From Candidatus Gastranaerophilales bacterium (lineage in GTDB: Bacteria > Cyanobacteriota > Vampirovibrionia > Gastranaerophilales > Gastranaerophilaceae), in assembly GCA_944325005.1 (NCBI GenBank), contig CALUYO010000001.1, positions 62,001 to 126,000 on the forward strand: a stretch of 64,000 bases of DNA. The letters are read 5' to 3'. Under the pieces are notes generated by a model. It did not search any database. It was given only the letters and a program-made list of their open reading frames with translations, and was not told the DNA's origin. Positions 7,646-16,660 of this stretch are shown here, in pieces (position 1 is the stretch's first letter; every line of letters begins with the position of its first letter). The position numbers and the translations under genes are program-made.

Positions 7646-9199
7646 TTAAGCAGTTTTTTTGTGACGTATGAAAATTACGACAAGAGGAATTATAACAAAT
7701 GCTGCAAGTCCGAAATATCTAAAAGTTTCGACATACCCCCACAGACTTGCCTGTTGTAAAAGCTGGTTATAAAGTTGTGCCTGCGCCATGTGAGCGGCAG
7801 TTGCAATATCCGTACTCGAGGCAAAAGTTGATGCCAGTGCATTCATCTTTTGTGTATATATATCGTTAGAAAAATTCAAATGCCCTACCATCATCATCTG
7901 GTGTGCTTGTCCAAATCGTGAAATCATCGTTGTAGCAAGTGAAGTCCCGACAGCAGCACCTATATTCTTTAAAAGGTTTTGGACACCGGCAGCATTTGTC
8001 TGTTCATCATTTGTTAATGTACTGCATGATAAATTCATCATAGGTACCATTGCCATAATCATTCCAAGTCCGAATACGCAGTTTGGCAAAGCAATATCAA
8101 CTAATGCGATATTTGTATTTATTTGTCCGAACATTAATCCTCCGATCCCGAGGATTATAAGTCCTGCTATAATTAATGGCTTTGTGCCTATTTTGGTCGT
8201 AAGTACACCGCAAATTACAGTAGCCAGTAAACAACCGGCACCTCTTGGAACCATTGAAATACCGCTTAAAAATGAGGTGTAACCCATTAACTGCTGAAGC
8301 ATAGAAGGTAATATAGCAGCAGATGCCATCATTACACCCATTAGTACCATTAAAACGATTGTTCCGAAAAAGAAGTTTGCATCTTTTAATATAGATAAAT
8401 CAATTAACGGTTTTTTCTTTTTTATCTGAATAGTAAAGAATGCTAACATAGCCATCATAGATATTGCAAATGTTTTACAAATCCATGCGGCTCCGAACCA
8501 ATCCGCATCGTTGCCCTTATCCAGTACAATCTGCAAAGTTAAAAGCCACACACAAAGGAAGAAAAAACCGGAATAATCCATGGTGACATTTTTTTGCTTT
8601 TTAGCGTAGGGCGGATCAAATACCAGTTGTTTTATTAGGTGAAATGCAATTATACCGAAAGGTACATTAATAAAATAAATAAACGGCCATGACCATGTTT
8701 CTGTAAGCCAGCCTCCGAGTGCGGGCCCCATAATCGGAGCCATTACAACACCTAATCCGAATACTGCCATTGCTGCCGCACGCTTTTCTTTCGGAAATAT
8801 TTCAAAAATTATGGCCTGCGAAATCGGCATAATTCCTCCGCCTCCGATACCCTGCAAAATTCTTGAAAAAAGTATCATGGGCATTGAAGTTGAAAGCCCG
8901 CAAAGCACTGACGCGATAGTGAAAATGGTAACACTTATTAGAAAGTAAGTTTTTCTCCCTAAAAGTTTTGAGAAAAAATCAACGGCAGGAATTACAACAC
9001 CGCTGGCAACCAGATAACTTGTAATAATCCATGTCGATTCATTATGACTTATTGAAAAACTTCCTGCCATGTAAGGTAATGCTACGTTCGAAATGGTTTC
9101 GTCAAGTGCAAACATAAATACTGACAGCATTACCGGTATCATAACTATCCACGGGTTAAAATGTTTTTCGGTATGTACGCGCTGGGTATAGGTATGCAT
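7646..9199 (-). CDS. DHA2-family MFS drug:proton antiporter (EmrB/QacA type)
   Basis: This 517-residue protein has about 14 predicted membrane helices. Typical DHA2 motifs are visible: 'LDETISNVALPYMAGSF' near the N-terminus, 'SRILQGIGGGGIMPIS' in helix 4, and antiporter motif C 'GPALGGWLTETWSWPFIYF'. EmrB-type pumps often work with an HlyD-like EmrA, but none is adjacent here. A GGAGGG site precedes the ATG. It is a monocistronic gene beside the TolC-containing operon, so it could share that outer-membrane factor; this last point is inference. Confidence 0.9.
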   Translation of the reverse strand: MHTYTQRVHTEKHFNPWIVMIPVMLSVFMFALDETISNVALPYMAGSFSISHNESTWIITSYLVASGVVIPAVDFFSKLLGRKTYFLISVTIFTIASVLCGLSTSMPMILFSRILQGIGGGGIMPISQAIIFEIFPKEKRAAAMAVFGLGVVMAPIMGPALGGWLTETWSWPFIYFINVPFGIIAFHLIKQLVFDPPYAKKQKNVTMDYSGFFFLCVWLLTLQIVLDKGNDADWFGAAWICKTFAISMMAMLAFFTIQIKKKKPLIDLSILKDANFFFGTIVLMVLMGVMMASAAILPSMLQQLMGYTSFLSGISMVPRGAGCLLATVICGVLTTKIGTKPLIIAGLIILGIGGLMFGQINTNIALVDIALPNCVFGLGMIMAMVPMMNLSCSTLTNDEQTNAAGVQNLLKNIGAAVGTSLATTMISRFGQAHQMMMVGHLNFSNDIYTQKMNALASTFASSTDIATAAHMAQAQLYNQLLQQASLWGYVETFRYFGLAAFVIIPLVVIFIRHKKTA

Positions 9200-9252
9200 A
9201 TTCCCTCCGTATAAAATTTATAATTACAAAAAATTTATTTATATTTAAAACA

Positions 9253-9278
9253 TATAAAAAGCGGGTTAAAACCCGCTT
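9253..9278 (-). terminator. intrinsic terminator of tRNA-Arg
   Basis: The inverted repeat AAGCGGGT / ACCCGCTT has a 4-nt loop. On the minus strand it is followed by TTTTTATA, just after the tRNA 3' end. Confidence 0.75.
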
Positions 9279-9287
9279 ATATTAATT

Positions 9288-9361
<74 letters not shown>

Positions 9362-9527
9362 TTGGATCCAGAGGGCTTAGACAAGTGTTTGGTTTCGTGG
9401 GGTACCTGTATAATCCCTCATAGAATTTATACTAACACAAAAATTTTTCTTTGCAAGATTTTTTATTATTTATTTTTTGTTTAAGCTATAATTATAGTAG
9501 ATTAATGAAATAAAAGGACTATAAATT

Positions 9528-12140
9528 ATGCTAACCGGAAATCAAATTAGAAAATTATATTTAGATTATTTTAAAAATAAACATCAGCACACAGTTGTGG
9601 AAAGTTCCAGCCTTGTGCCTGATAATCCGACAGTACTTTTGACTACTGCAGGTATGTTACAGTTTTTGCCGATTTTCTTAGGGATTGTTAAATCTCCGTA
9701 TGATCCGGCAAGAGCTACTTCCTGCCAGAAATGTGCCAGAGCTGGCGGAAAAGATTCTGATATTGAAAACGTTGGAAGAACTCCAAGACATCACACTTTT
9801 TTTGAAATGCTCGGAAATTTCTCTTTCGGCGACTATTATAAAAAAGAAATTATTCCCTGGGCGTGGGAATTTGTTACTGAAGTATTGAAACTTGATAAAG
9901 ACAGATTGTGGATTACAATTTTCGAAACTGATGATGAAGCTTATGAAATCTGGAGAAGTGTAGGAGTTCCTGCTGAACGAATTAAGCGTAAAGGGAAAAA
10001 AGATAATTTCTGGGGACCTCCGGGTGCTTCAGGTTCTTGTGGTCCATGCTCTGAAATTCATTATGATTTAGGCGAACAGTATAAATGTAATGATCCGCGC
10101 GGATGTGGAATTGACACCTGTGAATGCGACAGATGGGTCGAAATTTGGAACCTTGTATTTACAGAGCTTTATCAGGATGAAGAAGGAAATCAATCTCCGC
10201 TTGAAAGCAAAAATGTTGATACGGGCATGGGATTGGAACGCATCACAATGGTTTGTCAGGGGGTTGCATCCACTTTTGAAACAGACCTTTTAAGACCTAT
10301 TATGGATAAGGTTTCTGAAATGAGCGGTGTTCCTTATAAAAAATCAGAAAAAACTGATATTTCTTTGAGAATTATTACAGACCATGCAAGGTGCGTAACT
10401 TTCTTGATTTCTGATGGTGTAATCCCGGGGAATGAAGGCAGAAGCTATGTTTTGAGAATGATTTTAAGACGTGCTTTACGCCATGGAAAAATTCTCGGTA
10501 TGGATTTGCCGTTCTTGTATAAATTAGTTGATGTTGTTGTAGAAAATTACGGTGAAGCTTATCCTGATTTAGTTAAGAACAAAGCTAAAATTATTGATAC
10601 AATTAAGAAGGAAGAAGAGCGTTTTGCAAAAACACTTGACCGTGGTTACAAAATGCTTGATGAGTTTATATCAGCTAAAAAAGATATTGACGGAGAAAGT
10701 GCTTTCAAATTATATGATACTTACGGCTTCCCGTTTGAATTGACTAAAGAAATAGCTTCAGAAAACGGCTTGAACGTTGATGAAGAAGGTTACAAAGAAG
10801 CTATGCAGGAGCAAAAGAATCGTGCAAAAGCTGCTGCTGCAAAAATAAGTGTGACCGGAGATATTAAATATGCAAAAATTGAAGAACAAGTCGGTTCAAC
10901 CGAGTTTGTAGGCTACACAGAGAACGAATGTGACGCTAAAATCCTTGCAGTAGTTGAGGGAGATGGTTACATTGATGTTGTGCTTGATAAAACTCCTTTT
11001 TATGCTGAATGCGGCGGTCAGGTTGGCGACAGCGGTTATATTGAAAATGACAATTTGAAGGTGGAAGTTTTAACGACTTTTAAAGTGAACAAACTTTTTG
11101 TACACCGTTCAAAAGTTGTTAATGGCGAAATAACTATAGGTGAAAGTGTAAAGGCAAAAATTGACCTTGCCAGACGCGAAGAAATCAGACTTCACCATTC
11201 ATCTGCGCACTTACTTCAGGCAGCTTTGACAAAAGTTCTTGGTGATGAAGTTCATCAGGCAGGTTCTTTAGTTGAAGAAAACAGAATGCGTTTTGACTTT
11301 ACATTCTCCCGTGCAATGACACCTGACGAGATTTTCAAAACAGAGGATATTGTAAATAAATGGATTTCGGCGGGATTGGATGTAACTACTCAGGAAATGG
11401 ATATTGAACAGGCTAAATTGACAGGTGCAGTTGCGCTTTTCGGTGAAAAATACGAAGATGTTGTAAGAGTTGTATCAATGGGTAAAGGTGATGTTTGCGT
11501 ATCAAAAGAATTTTGTGCAGGAACACATGCTCGCAATACACGCGACTTAAGATTGTTTAAGATTATTACTGAAGGTGCAATTGCGGCAGGAACAAGACGT
11601 ATTGAAGCAGTAGTTTCAAAATCGGCTTTTGAGTATATGAATGCAAAAGTTAAAGAAATTGATAAACTTTCTTTGATGTTTAAGGTTCATTACGATGGCG
11701 TTATCGAACGTGTTGAAAAACTGCAGGAAGAAAACAAAGAACTGCAAAAAGAACTTGCGCATGCAAAAGAAGAAAGTGCAAGAGCAAAATTTGCTACATT
11801 CCTGTCAAAGGCTGAAGATATTGACGGCGGAAAGCTTTTTGTTTCAAAAGTTGAAAATTTTGACGGCAACGCTATTAAAACCGGTATCGAGTTTATGTCC
11901 CAAAAACTAGGCGACAGTATAATAGTGCTCGCTTCTGACAAAACAGTAGCTGTAAAAGTTTCAGATAATTTTATTCAAAAAGGCTTTAATGCAGGAAAAA
12001 TTGTCGGCGAGATTGCGAGAGCAACCGGTGCTAACGGTGGAGGACGTCCAAACTTTGCACAAGGCGGTATAAAAGATGCTTCTAAGCTAGATGAAGTTCT
12101 TGCAAAAATTGAAGATGATTTGAAATCAGTAAAAGTTTAA
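9528..12140 (+). CDS. alaS: alanyl-tRNA synthetase
   Basis: At 870 residues this is the normal full length for a bacterial AlaRS. It charges tRNA-Ala and edits mischarged Ser and Gly. The class II core has motif 2-like 'RHHTFFEMLGNFSFGDY'. The editing domain has zinc ligands HHSSAHLL (about 563) and the downstream 'FCAGTHARNT' (about 662). A coiled linker (about 705-760) precedes the C-terminal DHHA1 domain ending 'NGGGRPNFAQGG'. A TATAAT box lies at 9487-9492, and AAGGA precedes the ATG. A hairpin with a T9 tract follows at 12180-12235. Confidence 0.98.
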   Translation: MLTGNQIRKLYLDYFKNKHQHTVVESSSLVPDNPTVLLTTAGMLQFLPIFLGIVKSPYDPARATSCQKCARAGGKDSDIENVGRTPRHHTFFEMLGNFSFGDYYKKEIIPWAWEFVTEVLKLDKDRLWITIFETDDEAYEIWRSVGVPAERIKRKGKKDNFWGPPGASGSCGPCSEIHYDLGEQYKCNDPRGCGIDTCECDRWVEIWNLVFTELYQDEEGNQSPLESKNVDTGMGLERITMVCQGVASTFETDLLRPIMDKVSEMSGVPYKKSEKTDISLRIITDHARCVTFLISDGVIPGNEGRSYVLRMILRRALRHGKILGMDLPFLYKLVDVVVENYGEAYPDLVKNKAKIIDTIKKEEERFAKTLDRGYKMLDEFISAKKDIDGESAFKLYDTYGFPFELTKEIASENGLNVDEEGYKEAMQEQKNRAKAAAAKISVTGDIKYAKIEEQVGSTEFVGYTENECDAKILAVVEGDGYIDVVLDKTPFYAECGGQVGDSGYIENDNLKVEVLTTFKVNKLFVHRSKVVNGEITIGESVKAKIDLARREEIRLHHSSAHLLQAALTKVLGDEVHQAGSLVEENRMRFDFTFSRAMTPDEIFKTEDIVNKWISAGLDVTTQEMDIEQAKLTGAVALFGEKYEDVVRVVSMGKGDVCVSKEFCAGTHARNTRDLRLFKIITEGAIAAGTRRIEAVVSKSAFEYMNAKVKEIDKLSLMFKVHYDGVIERVEKLQEENKELQKELAHAKEESARAKFATFLSKAEDIDGGKLFVSKVENFDGNAIKTGIEFMSQKLGDSIIVLASDKTVAVKVSDNFIQKGFNAGKIVGEIARATGANGGGRPNFAQGGIKDASKLDEVLAKIEDDLKSVKV

Positions 12141-12354
12141 AAATTCTTTGAAAGATTTTACATTCAAATTTTTATAAAGGCGGTAAAGATGCTTGGTATT
12201 AATACCTGTTGCATTACCGCTTTCTATTTTTTTTTAGATAACTTACTGAAATTTTTGACTTTAAAGATAGCTCAAGCATTGATATATTATTTTGTTGTCT
12301 GAGTTCTGTAATTCTTTTCCCAAGCATGGTAAGATTTTTTTTAAAGTCTTGCAT
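12126..12354 (-). pseudogene. small XRE-family regulator with a +1 frame break in an A9 run
   Basis: The ATG at 12354 has a good GAGGT site. The first frame reads an XRE helix-turn-helix ('LGKRITELRQQNNISMLELS') but stops early, at 12214, just after 'SYLKK'. Dropping one A from the nine-A run (12227-12235) restores 'SYLKKIESGNATGINTKHLY', the expected XRE helix 4-5 continuation. The restored frame stops at 12126, inside the end of alaS, giving about 75 residues. It could be a real frameshift mutation, slippage-dependent expression, or a homopolymer sequencing error. The same T9 is the U-tract of the alaS terminator on the other strand. Confidence 0.65.
12180..12235 (+). terminator. probable alaS intrinsic terminator, overlapping the XRE gene
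   Basis: The stem GCGGTA-(AAG)-ATGC pairs with GCAT-TACCGC, and an inner GGTATT/AATACC is also possible. It is followed by a T-rich tract ending in T9. It lies 40 bp after the alaS stop and inside the convergent XRE coding region. Confidence 0.6.
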
Positions 12355-12425
12355 AATTACCTCTGTGTACTCAATAATACTTATAAGAACTATATTGTAC
12401 GTATTCGTATAATATGATAAACTAT

Positions 12426-12454
12426 TTTTCAATATTTGTCAATTATTTTATAAT
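12426..12454 (+). promoter_or_regulatory. promoter of the HTH-like/dut operon, probably leaderless
   Basis: TTTTCA (12426-12431), a 17-bp spacer and TATAAT (12449-12454) are followed by 6 nt and then the ATG at 12461. No Shine-Dalgarno site precedes that ATG. Confidence 0.55.
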
Positions 12455-12460
12455 GTAAAA

Positions 12461-12667
12461 ATGAATGTTAGAGCACAAATCAATTTTTGGCTATCATTGA
12501 AGCAGTCCAATTATAAAAAATTGGCAGAAAAAATGACAGAAATAACAGGTAAAAAGTATACTCGTGGAAGTATTAATGCTAAGCTTAGGAGAGATACATT
12601 AAGTGTTAATGAATTTGAAACTATAGCAAAAATATTAGGATACATTATTGAATTTAAGGAATTATAA
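12461..12667 (+). CDS. small helix-turn-helix-like protein (DUF6471-like)
   Basis: This 68-residue protein has a layout typical of a compact lambda-repressor-like fold: 'NYKKLAEKMTEITGKKYTRG' then 'SINAKLRRDTLSVNEFETIAKILG'. It resembles DUF6471-type domains by eye, without a search. It lies 3 bp upstream of dut and probably shares its transcript. It is transcribed away from the frameshifted XRE gene, with about 100 bp between them. Its role could be regulatory. The ATG is 6 nt after a TATAAT box, so the mRNA is likely leaderless. Confidence 0.65.
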   Translation: MNVRAQINFWLSLKQSNYKKLAEKMTEITGKKYTRGSINAKLRRDTLSVNEFETIAKILGYIIEFKEL

Positions 12668-12670
12668 TTT

Positions 12671-13108
12671 ATGACCATATTGAAAATAGAAAGATTACCG
12701 CATAACAAATTTTTACCTGAATATAAAACGGAAGGTGCTGCCGGCATGGATTTGTGCGCTGCAATATCAGAGCCAATTACTTTAAAACCGCTTGAAAGGA
12801 CTTTAGTTCCTACAGGTTTAAAGATTGAGCTGGAACACGGATATGAAGCTCAGGTAAGACCGCGCTCAGGCTTGTCTATTAAACACGGGATTACTCTTAT
12901 TAATTGTGTTGGGACAATTGATGAGGATTACAGGGGAGAAGTCTGTGTGCCTGTAGTAAATCTTTCTAATGAAACTTATACAATTCAGCCTGATGAAAGA
13001 ATTGCCCAGATGATTATAGCACGTGTTGAGCAGGCAGAAATTAAAGTTGCTGTAGAACTTTCTTCAACTTCGAGGGGTGAGGGCGGGTTTGGTTCTACAG
13101 GGAAATGA
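12671..13108 (+). CDS. dut: dUTP diphosphatase (trimeric dUTPase)
   Basis: This 145-residue enzyme hydrolyses dUTP to dUMP and pyrophosphate. All five trimeric-dUTPase motifs are visible: 'AAGMDLCA', 'RPRSGLSIKHG', 'GTIDEDYRGEV', 'ERIAQMI' and the C-terminal arm 'RGEGGFGSTGK'. Length is normal for the family. It starts 3 bp after the HTH-like gene and overlaps the following DUF2752 gene by 4 bp, so the three appear to be one operon. Confidence 0.97.
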   Translation: MTILKIERLPHNKFLPEYKTEGAAGMDLCAAISEPITLKPLERTLVPTGLKIELEHGYEAQVRPRSGLSIKHGITLINCVGTIDEDYRGEVCVPVVNLSNETYTIQPDERIAQMIIARVEQAEIKVAVELSSTSRGEGGFGSTGK

Positions 13109-13368
13109 TATATTTTAAATATTCATTACCTTTAATATTTGTTTGTGCCGTTGAATTGCTTGTAAAGTTTAACGGCAATACAGTATGTTTATGGAAACAT
13201 TTAACAGGTCATGAGTGTTTTGGATGTGGAATTACAAGAGCTTTTCATTCCTTGTTTCATTTGCAATTCAAAGAAGCCTTAGACCTAAATCCTTTAATTA
13301 TAATTGTTGTTCCTTTATTATTTTATCTATGGTTAAAACTCATACTTAAAAATGATTACAAAGGGTAA
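13105..13368 (+). CDS. DUF2752 membrane protein
   Basis: This 87-residue protein has two predicted helices flanking the family signature 'ECFGCGITRAFHSLFHLQF', followed by 'LNPL'. This C-x-x-C-G-x-T-R-A pattern defines DUF2752, a family of unknown function. It overlaps dut by 4 bp (ATGA), so it is translationally coupled. It is complete at normal family length. Confidence 0.85.
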   Translation: MIYFKYSLPLIFVCAVELLVKFNGNTVCLWKHLTGHECFGCGITRAFHSLFHLQFKEALDLNPLIIIVVPLLFYLWLKLILKNDYKG

Positions 13369-13417
13369 TTCGGATGTTATATTCAAACTGTATTACTTAA
13401 TATAGAAAGGAATTTAT

Positions 13418-13756
13418 ATGTCAAATGAAGGAACAGGATTAGTCGGAAACAAATCTTATACGGCATCATTACTTCTATGTTTTTTCTTAGGCGGGTTTGG
13501 TATTCACAGGTTCTATACGGGTTACATAGGATTGGGAATTTTGCAGTTGATAACGGCAGGGGGCTGCGGGATATGGACATTAATAGATTTTATCAGTCTG
13601 TGTTTCGGAAAATTTAAAGATGCGGACGGAAATGAACTTGCGGATTATAATCCTGTACTTGGCGGCACATTATTCTGGGTGTGGATTGCTTTGATTTCTA
13701 TAAGTGTAATATTCAATATTGCTGTTACATCTTCTATATTCGGAGGAATTCACTAA
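13418..13756 (+). CDS. TM2-domain membrane protein
   Basis: This 112-residue protein has the TM2 core 'LLCFFLGGFGIHRFYTGYIG' followed by 'GGCGIWTLIDFI', then a third hydrophobic segment near the C-terminus. TM2 proteins have no settled bacterial function. An AAAGGAA site precedes the ATG, and a bidirectional terminator follows. A TM2 protein with a zinc ribbon recurs at 45697-46224 in the accessory region. Confidence 0.85.
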   Translation: MSNEGTGLVGNKSYTASLLLCFFLGGFGIHRFYTGYIGLGILQLITAGGCGIWTLIDFISLCFGKFKDADGNELADYNPVLGGTLFWVWIALISISVIFNIAVTSSIFGGIH

Positions 13757-13776
13757 ATTTATAATAAATAAAAAAA

Positions 13777-13802
13777 AGACCTTCCATTATTCGGAGGTCT
13801 TT
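13777..13802. terminator. bidirectional intrinsic terminator
   Basis: The stem AAGACCTTC / GGAGGTCTT has one G-T pair and is flanked by A-runs and T-runs. It lies between the TM2 gene (+) and the 56-residue ORF (-). Confidence 0.8.
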
Positions 13803-13835
13803 TTTATCGAGGAAAAGGAGGAATAGTAAAAATTT

Positions 13836-14006
13836 TTATTGTTTGCCTTTAAAGACTGAAATATCTGATAAATCTTTAAGGGCAAAATTTGTATTTATAT
13901 CAAATATTGCATTTGGATTTTGATTATCTTTGTTATTAATTTGTTTCCAGTAATCCGGATCCAGTTGTGGCCGGCCCTTTGGTAATTCGCTATTGAACTC
14001 AACCAT
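13836..14006 (-). CDS. small hypothetical protein (56 residues)
   Basis: A complete ORF starts at the ATG at 14006, with an AAAGGGA site 9 nt upstream, and ends at TAA 13836-13838, just before the shared terminator. The protein begins MVEFNSELPKGRPQLDPDYW and ends SVFKGKQ. It is hydrophilic and has no membrane segment, and I recognise no family. It fills most of an otherwise empty 330-bp gap, which supports it being real. Confidence 0.55.
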   Translation of the reverse strand: MVEFNSELPKGRPQLDPDYWKQINNKDNQNPNAIFDINTNFALKDLSDISVFKGKQ

Positions 14007-14086
14007 ATATAATTTCCCTTTGTATTTTGTTTAACGTCAAACAAGAAAAAAACTTTAATATTTTTAATTGTTTTGTTAAGATTTTG

Positions 14087-16312
14087 TTACATTCTTTTTA
14101 TTGTAAGAAGCATTTCATTTGGCACAAAGTAATCTTTTACTCCGTAATTTGCATTTACAAATAAAAATTCTAAAGTATCACCTTTATCTATACCTATATC
14201 ATCAAATGGTATACTTACATCAATAACTTTGTCATAGACAGCAGTAATATTTTTTGGAGAAGTTATTACCCATAAATTATCCGGTATAGCTTTTACAAGT
14301 CTTACAAGATTAATTTCTCCGTCATATATTGAAACCTGCATTTCGTTATGGAATTTTTCTTTTGATATTGGAAGAATACTTTCGGTTTTCTGAATAATTC
14401 TTATTGGCGAAAGTGCCTGTTTTTTATTCTGATTTCTCATATAAATATACATCTGATTTACACGTTTTGCATTGGCTGCAGAGAGTTTATTGTATTCATT
14501 GATATAAAATCTGAGGTATAAATTATCTTTATCATAACCAAAGCAAATTTTATCATAGAACTTATCTTCATCAAGAACCGGACCATCGGGAATTTTAATA
14601 CAACCTGCATTAAGCCAGCTTTCGTCATCATGCTCTTTGCCGTCAAGAATAGGTGTAAATTCTCCTTTGGGATACCTTGACGGTTTTGAAATTGCAGATA
14701 AAAGCGGAGTATCAAGATACTGAGGAATTTCCATTCCAAGATAGAGGTATATATTTTTTAAGTGTTCTCTAAAAATATAATCAAAAATATTATCCCGTCC
14801 TGAGTCGTTCGGTTCACCATACCACCAGAACCAGTCGCTTCCTTCGCATATAAACAGTTCTCTTCTTGCCGCTTCAATATTAGGATGAAGCGGATTTTGT
14901 TTTACAAAAGCGGAAAAATCATCACGAACCTGTTTCAAATATGTCCATGCAAGATTTTTTAAAGGTTCATCAATCCAGAGTTTAAAATTTCTGTTAATCC
15001 AAGAACCAGGGCTTATTTTATTGAGAGGTTTTTGTGTATCTTTTTCCAGATAATCGCTTATTAAAACTGTTTCTAATGTCGGGTCATTTTCAATAAGTGA
15101 ATAAATTGTCTGTAAAAATGTTGAGCCGTCCTCGGTGTAATTTTCCCAGCAATTTTCGCCGTCCATTGCAATTGTTAGTAAATGATTATCGTCAGGTGAT
15201 GAAAGTAATTTACTTTGAGTGACTTTAATTCTGTCATATAAATCATTCGCCGCAGCTTCTGCAGAGTGGTTCGGGTATTCAAAACCTATTAAATTGGGAA
15301 TAACAGAATCTCTGAAAATTATATTTACACCTTTGTAATTATATGATTTTAGCAAGTGGTAAGGATCTTCAAGATAACCTCTAAAATCTCTAACAAATTC
15401 AAATTTAATCGAATTGGAAAGAATTCCTTCATCGGAAATCGTCCATTTAACACCGAGTTCCTTAAGCATTTCCAAAACTTTTGCGTTTACGCATTGTTCT
15501 GAGGGCCAAATTCCTTGCGGGCGTTTCCCGAATAATTCTTCGATGCGGTCAAGTGCCATTTTTGTTTGCATCTTGGCATCAAGTTCCATTTTTAGATTTG
15601 ACGGTAAGTCACTGTCAGTGGATTTCTTTATACTTTTTATATCCAGAAGAATCGGTAGAATCGGGTGATAATAAGGGCTTGTTGTAATTTCGATTCTGCC
15701 TTTGCCTATAAACTTTTTGTATGCCGGAATTATTTTTCTTATTATATCGCGCTGGATTTCGATAATTTTAATCCTGTCATCAAGAGTATAATTTTTACCT
15801 TTTTTGATGAGTTTTTTCAATTCCGGATATTTATTTTTATAAACAGGGTCGAACCAGACAAGGTTAAACAATGCCATTAAATCGGAGTATTCCTGAGGTG
15901 AAAATATGTTAATATCATTTTCACTGCTAAGTTGATATTTTTGATACAGTCTGTTGTATTCTTCATTAGGCAGTATCATGGAATGAAAGTTAGCATCAAA
16001 AAAGTTATTTATAATAAATTCTTTATCATCATTTGTCAAATCTTCAATATCAGTTACTGTGAGTCTTGAGTGAAGGTCATGCATTTCATTTTCGCCGTAA
16101 TCAATCAATGCATCTAAAAGTACGGGAACAATATTAAAATTAAGCTTAATATTTTTAAACTTATCAAGAATCAGCACCATATCAAGGTAATCTTTGACTG
16201 CATGCAGACGTACCCATGGCATTAAATAATCACCCTCGGGTGAAAGCTGATAAACAGGCTGATGCATATGCCAGTAGAATGCTATGGATAACTTTTTTGT
16301 TTGGCTCATCAT
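14087..16312 (-). CDS. GH57-family alpha-glucan-active enzyme
   Basis: This 741-residue protein belongs to glycoside hydrolase family 57. The N-terminal barrel opens with 'IAFYWHMHQPVYQ'. The nucleophile region is 'GIWPSEQCVN' (about 265-275), with Glu as predicted nucleophile, and 'MDGENCWENY' (about 380) holds the predicted acid/base Asp. A helical region follows to about 560, then a beta-rich C-terminal module ending 'VPNEMLLTIKRM'. There is no signal peptide, so it should act on intracellular glycogen-like glucan. Amylase and 4-alpha-glucanotransferase activities cannot be told apart here. ATG ATG gives two possible starts. Confidence 0.9.
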   Translation of the reverse strand: MMSQTKKLSIAFYWHMHQPVYQLSPEGDYLMPWVRLHAVKDYLDMVLILDKFKNIKLNFNIVPVLLDALIDYGENEMHDLHSRLTVTDIEDLTNDDKEFIINNFFDANFHSMILPNEEYNRLYQKYQLSSENDINIFSPQEYSDLMALFNLVWFDPVYKNKYPELKKLIKKGKNYTLDDRIKIIEIQRDIIRKIIPAYKKFIGKGRIEITTSPYYHPILPILLDIKSIKKSTDSDLPSNLKMELDAKMQTKMALDRIEELFGKRPQGIWPSEQCVNAKVLEMLKELGVKWTISDEGILSNSIKFEFVRDFRGYLEDPYHLLKSYNYKGVNIIFRDSVIPNLIGFEYPNHSAEAAANDLYDRIKVTQSKLLSSPDDNHLLTIAMDGENCWENYTEDGSTFLQTIYSLIENDPTLETVLISDYLEKDTQKPLNKISPGSWINRNFKLWIDEPLKNLAWTYLKQVRDDFSAFVKQNPLHPNIEAARRELFICEGSDWFWWYGEPNDSGRDNIFDYIFREHLKNIYLYLGMEIPQYLDTPLLSAISKPSRYPKGEFTPILDGKEHDDESWLNAGCIKIPDGPVLDEDKFYDKICFGYDKDNLYLRFYINEYNKLSAANAKRVNQMYIYMRNQNKKQALSPIRIIQKTESILPISKEKFHNEMQVSIYDGEINLVRLVKAIPDNLWVITSPKNITAVYDKVIDVSIPFDDIGIDKGDTLEFLFVNANYGVKDYFVPNEMLLTIKRM

Positions 16313-16381
16313 AATATTCTTTATTCCAAGATGCTGTTTTCAGAAATATTATAGCATTCAAAAATAAAAAAAGGAATATCT

Positions 16382-16660
16382 TCATATATTATGCATATTA
16401 TCAAAAATTTCTTTTCTCTGAACCCATATTTCCATACCGAGTTCTTCGCCTGTTTTTGTTAATTCTTCTTTAATTTCTTTGAAAGAATATTTAGACTTTT
16501 CAATATTACCAAGCATAAACATTACGAAATGACCCTGCATTAAAGTCTGTTTTATATCCTCAATATTAACTTCATATTGAGCAAGTACTGCCGAAACTTT
16601 GGCAACGATCCCGACTTTATCTACGCCTGAAACGGTTATGATAATTTGTTGATCTGACAT
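16382..16660 (-). CDS. ACT-domain protein (UPF0237-like)
   Basis: This 92-residue protein has a single ACT domain: 'ITVSGVDKVGIVAKVSAVLA' followed by 'VNIEDIKQTLMQGHFVMFML'. Stand-alone ACT proteins of this type bind small ligands, usually amino acids, and regulate partners. Its start overlaps the 3' end of the amino-acid:sodium symporter by 25 bp, so it may sense the transported amino acid; that link is inference from context. Confidence 0.85.
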   Translation of the reverse strand: MSDQQIIITVSGVDKVGIVAKVSAVLAQYEVNIEDIKQTLMQGHFVMFMLGNIEKSKYSFKEIKEELTKTGEELGMEIWVQRKEIFDNMHNI

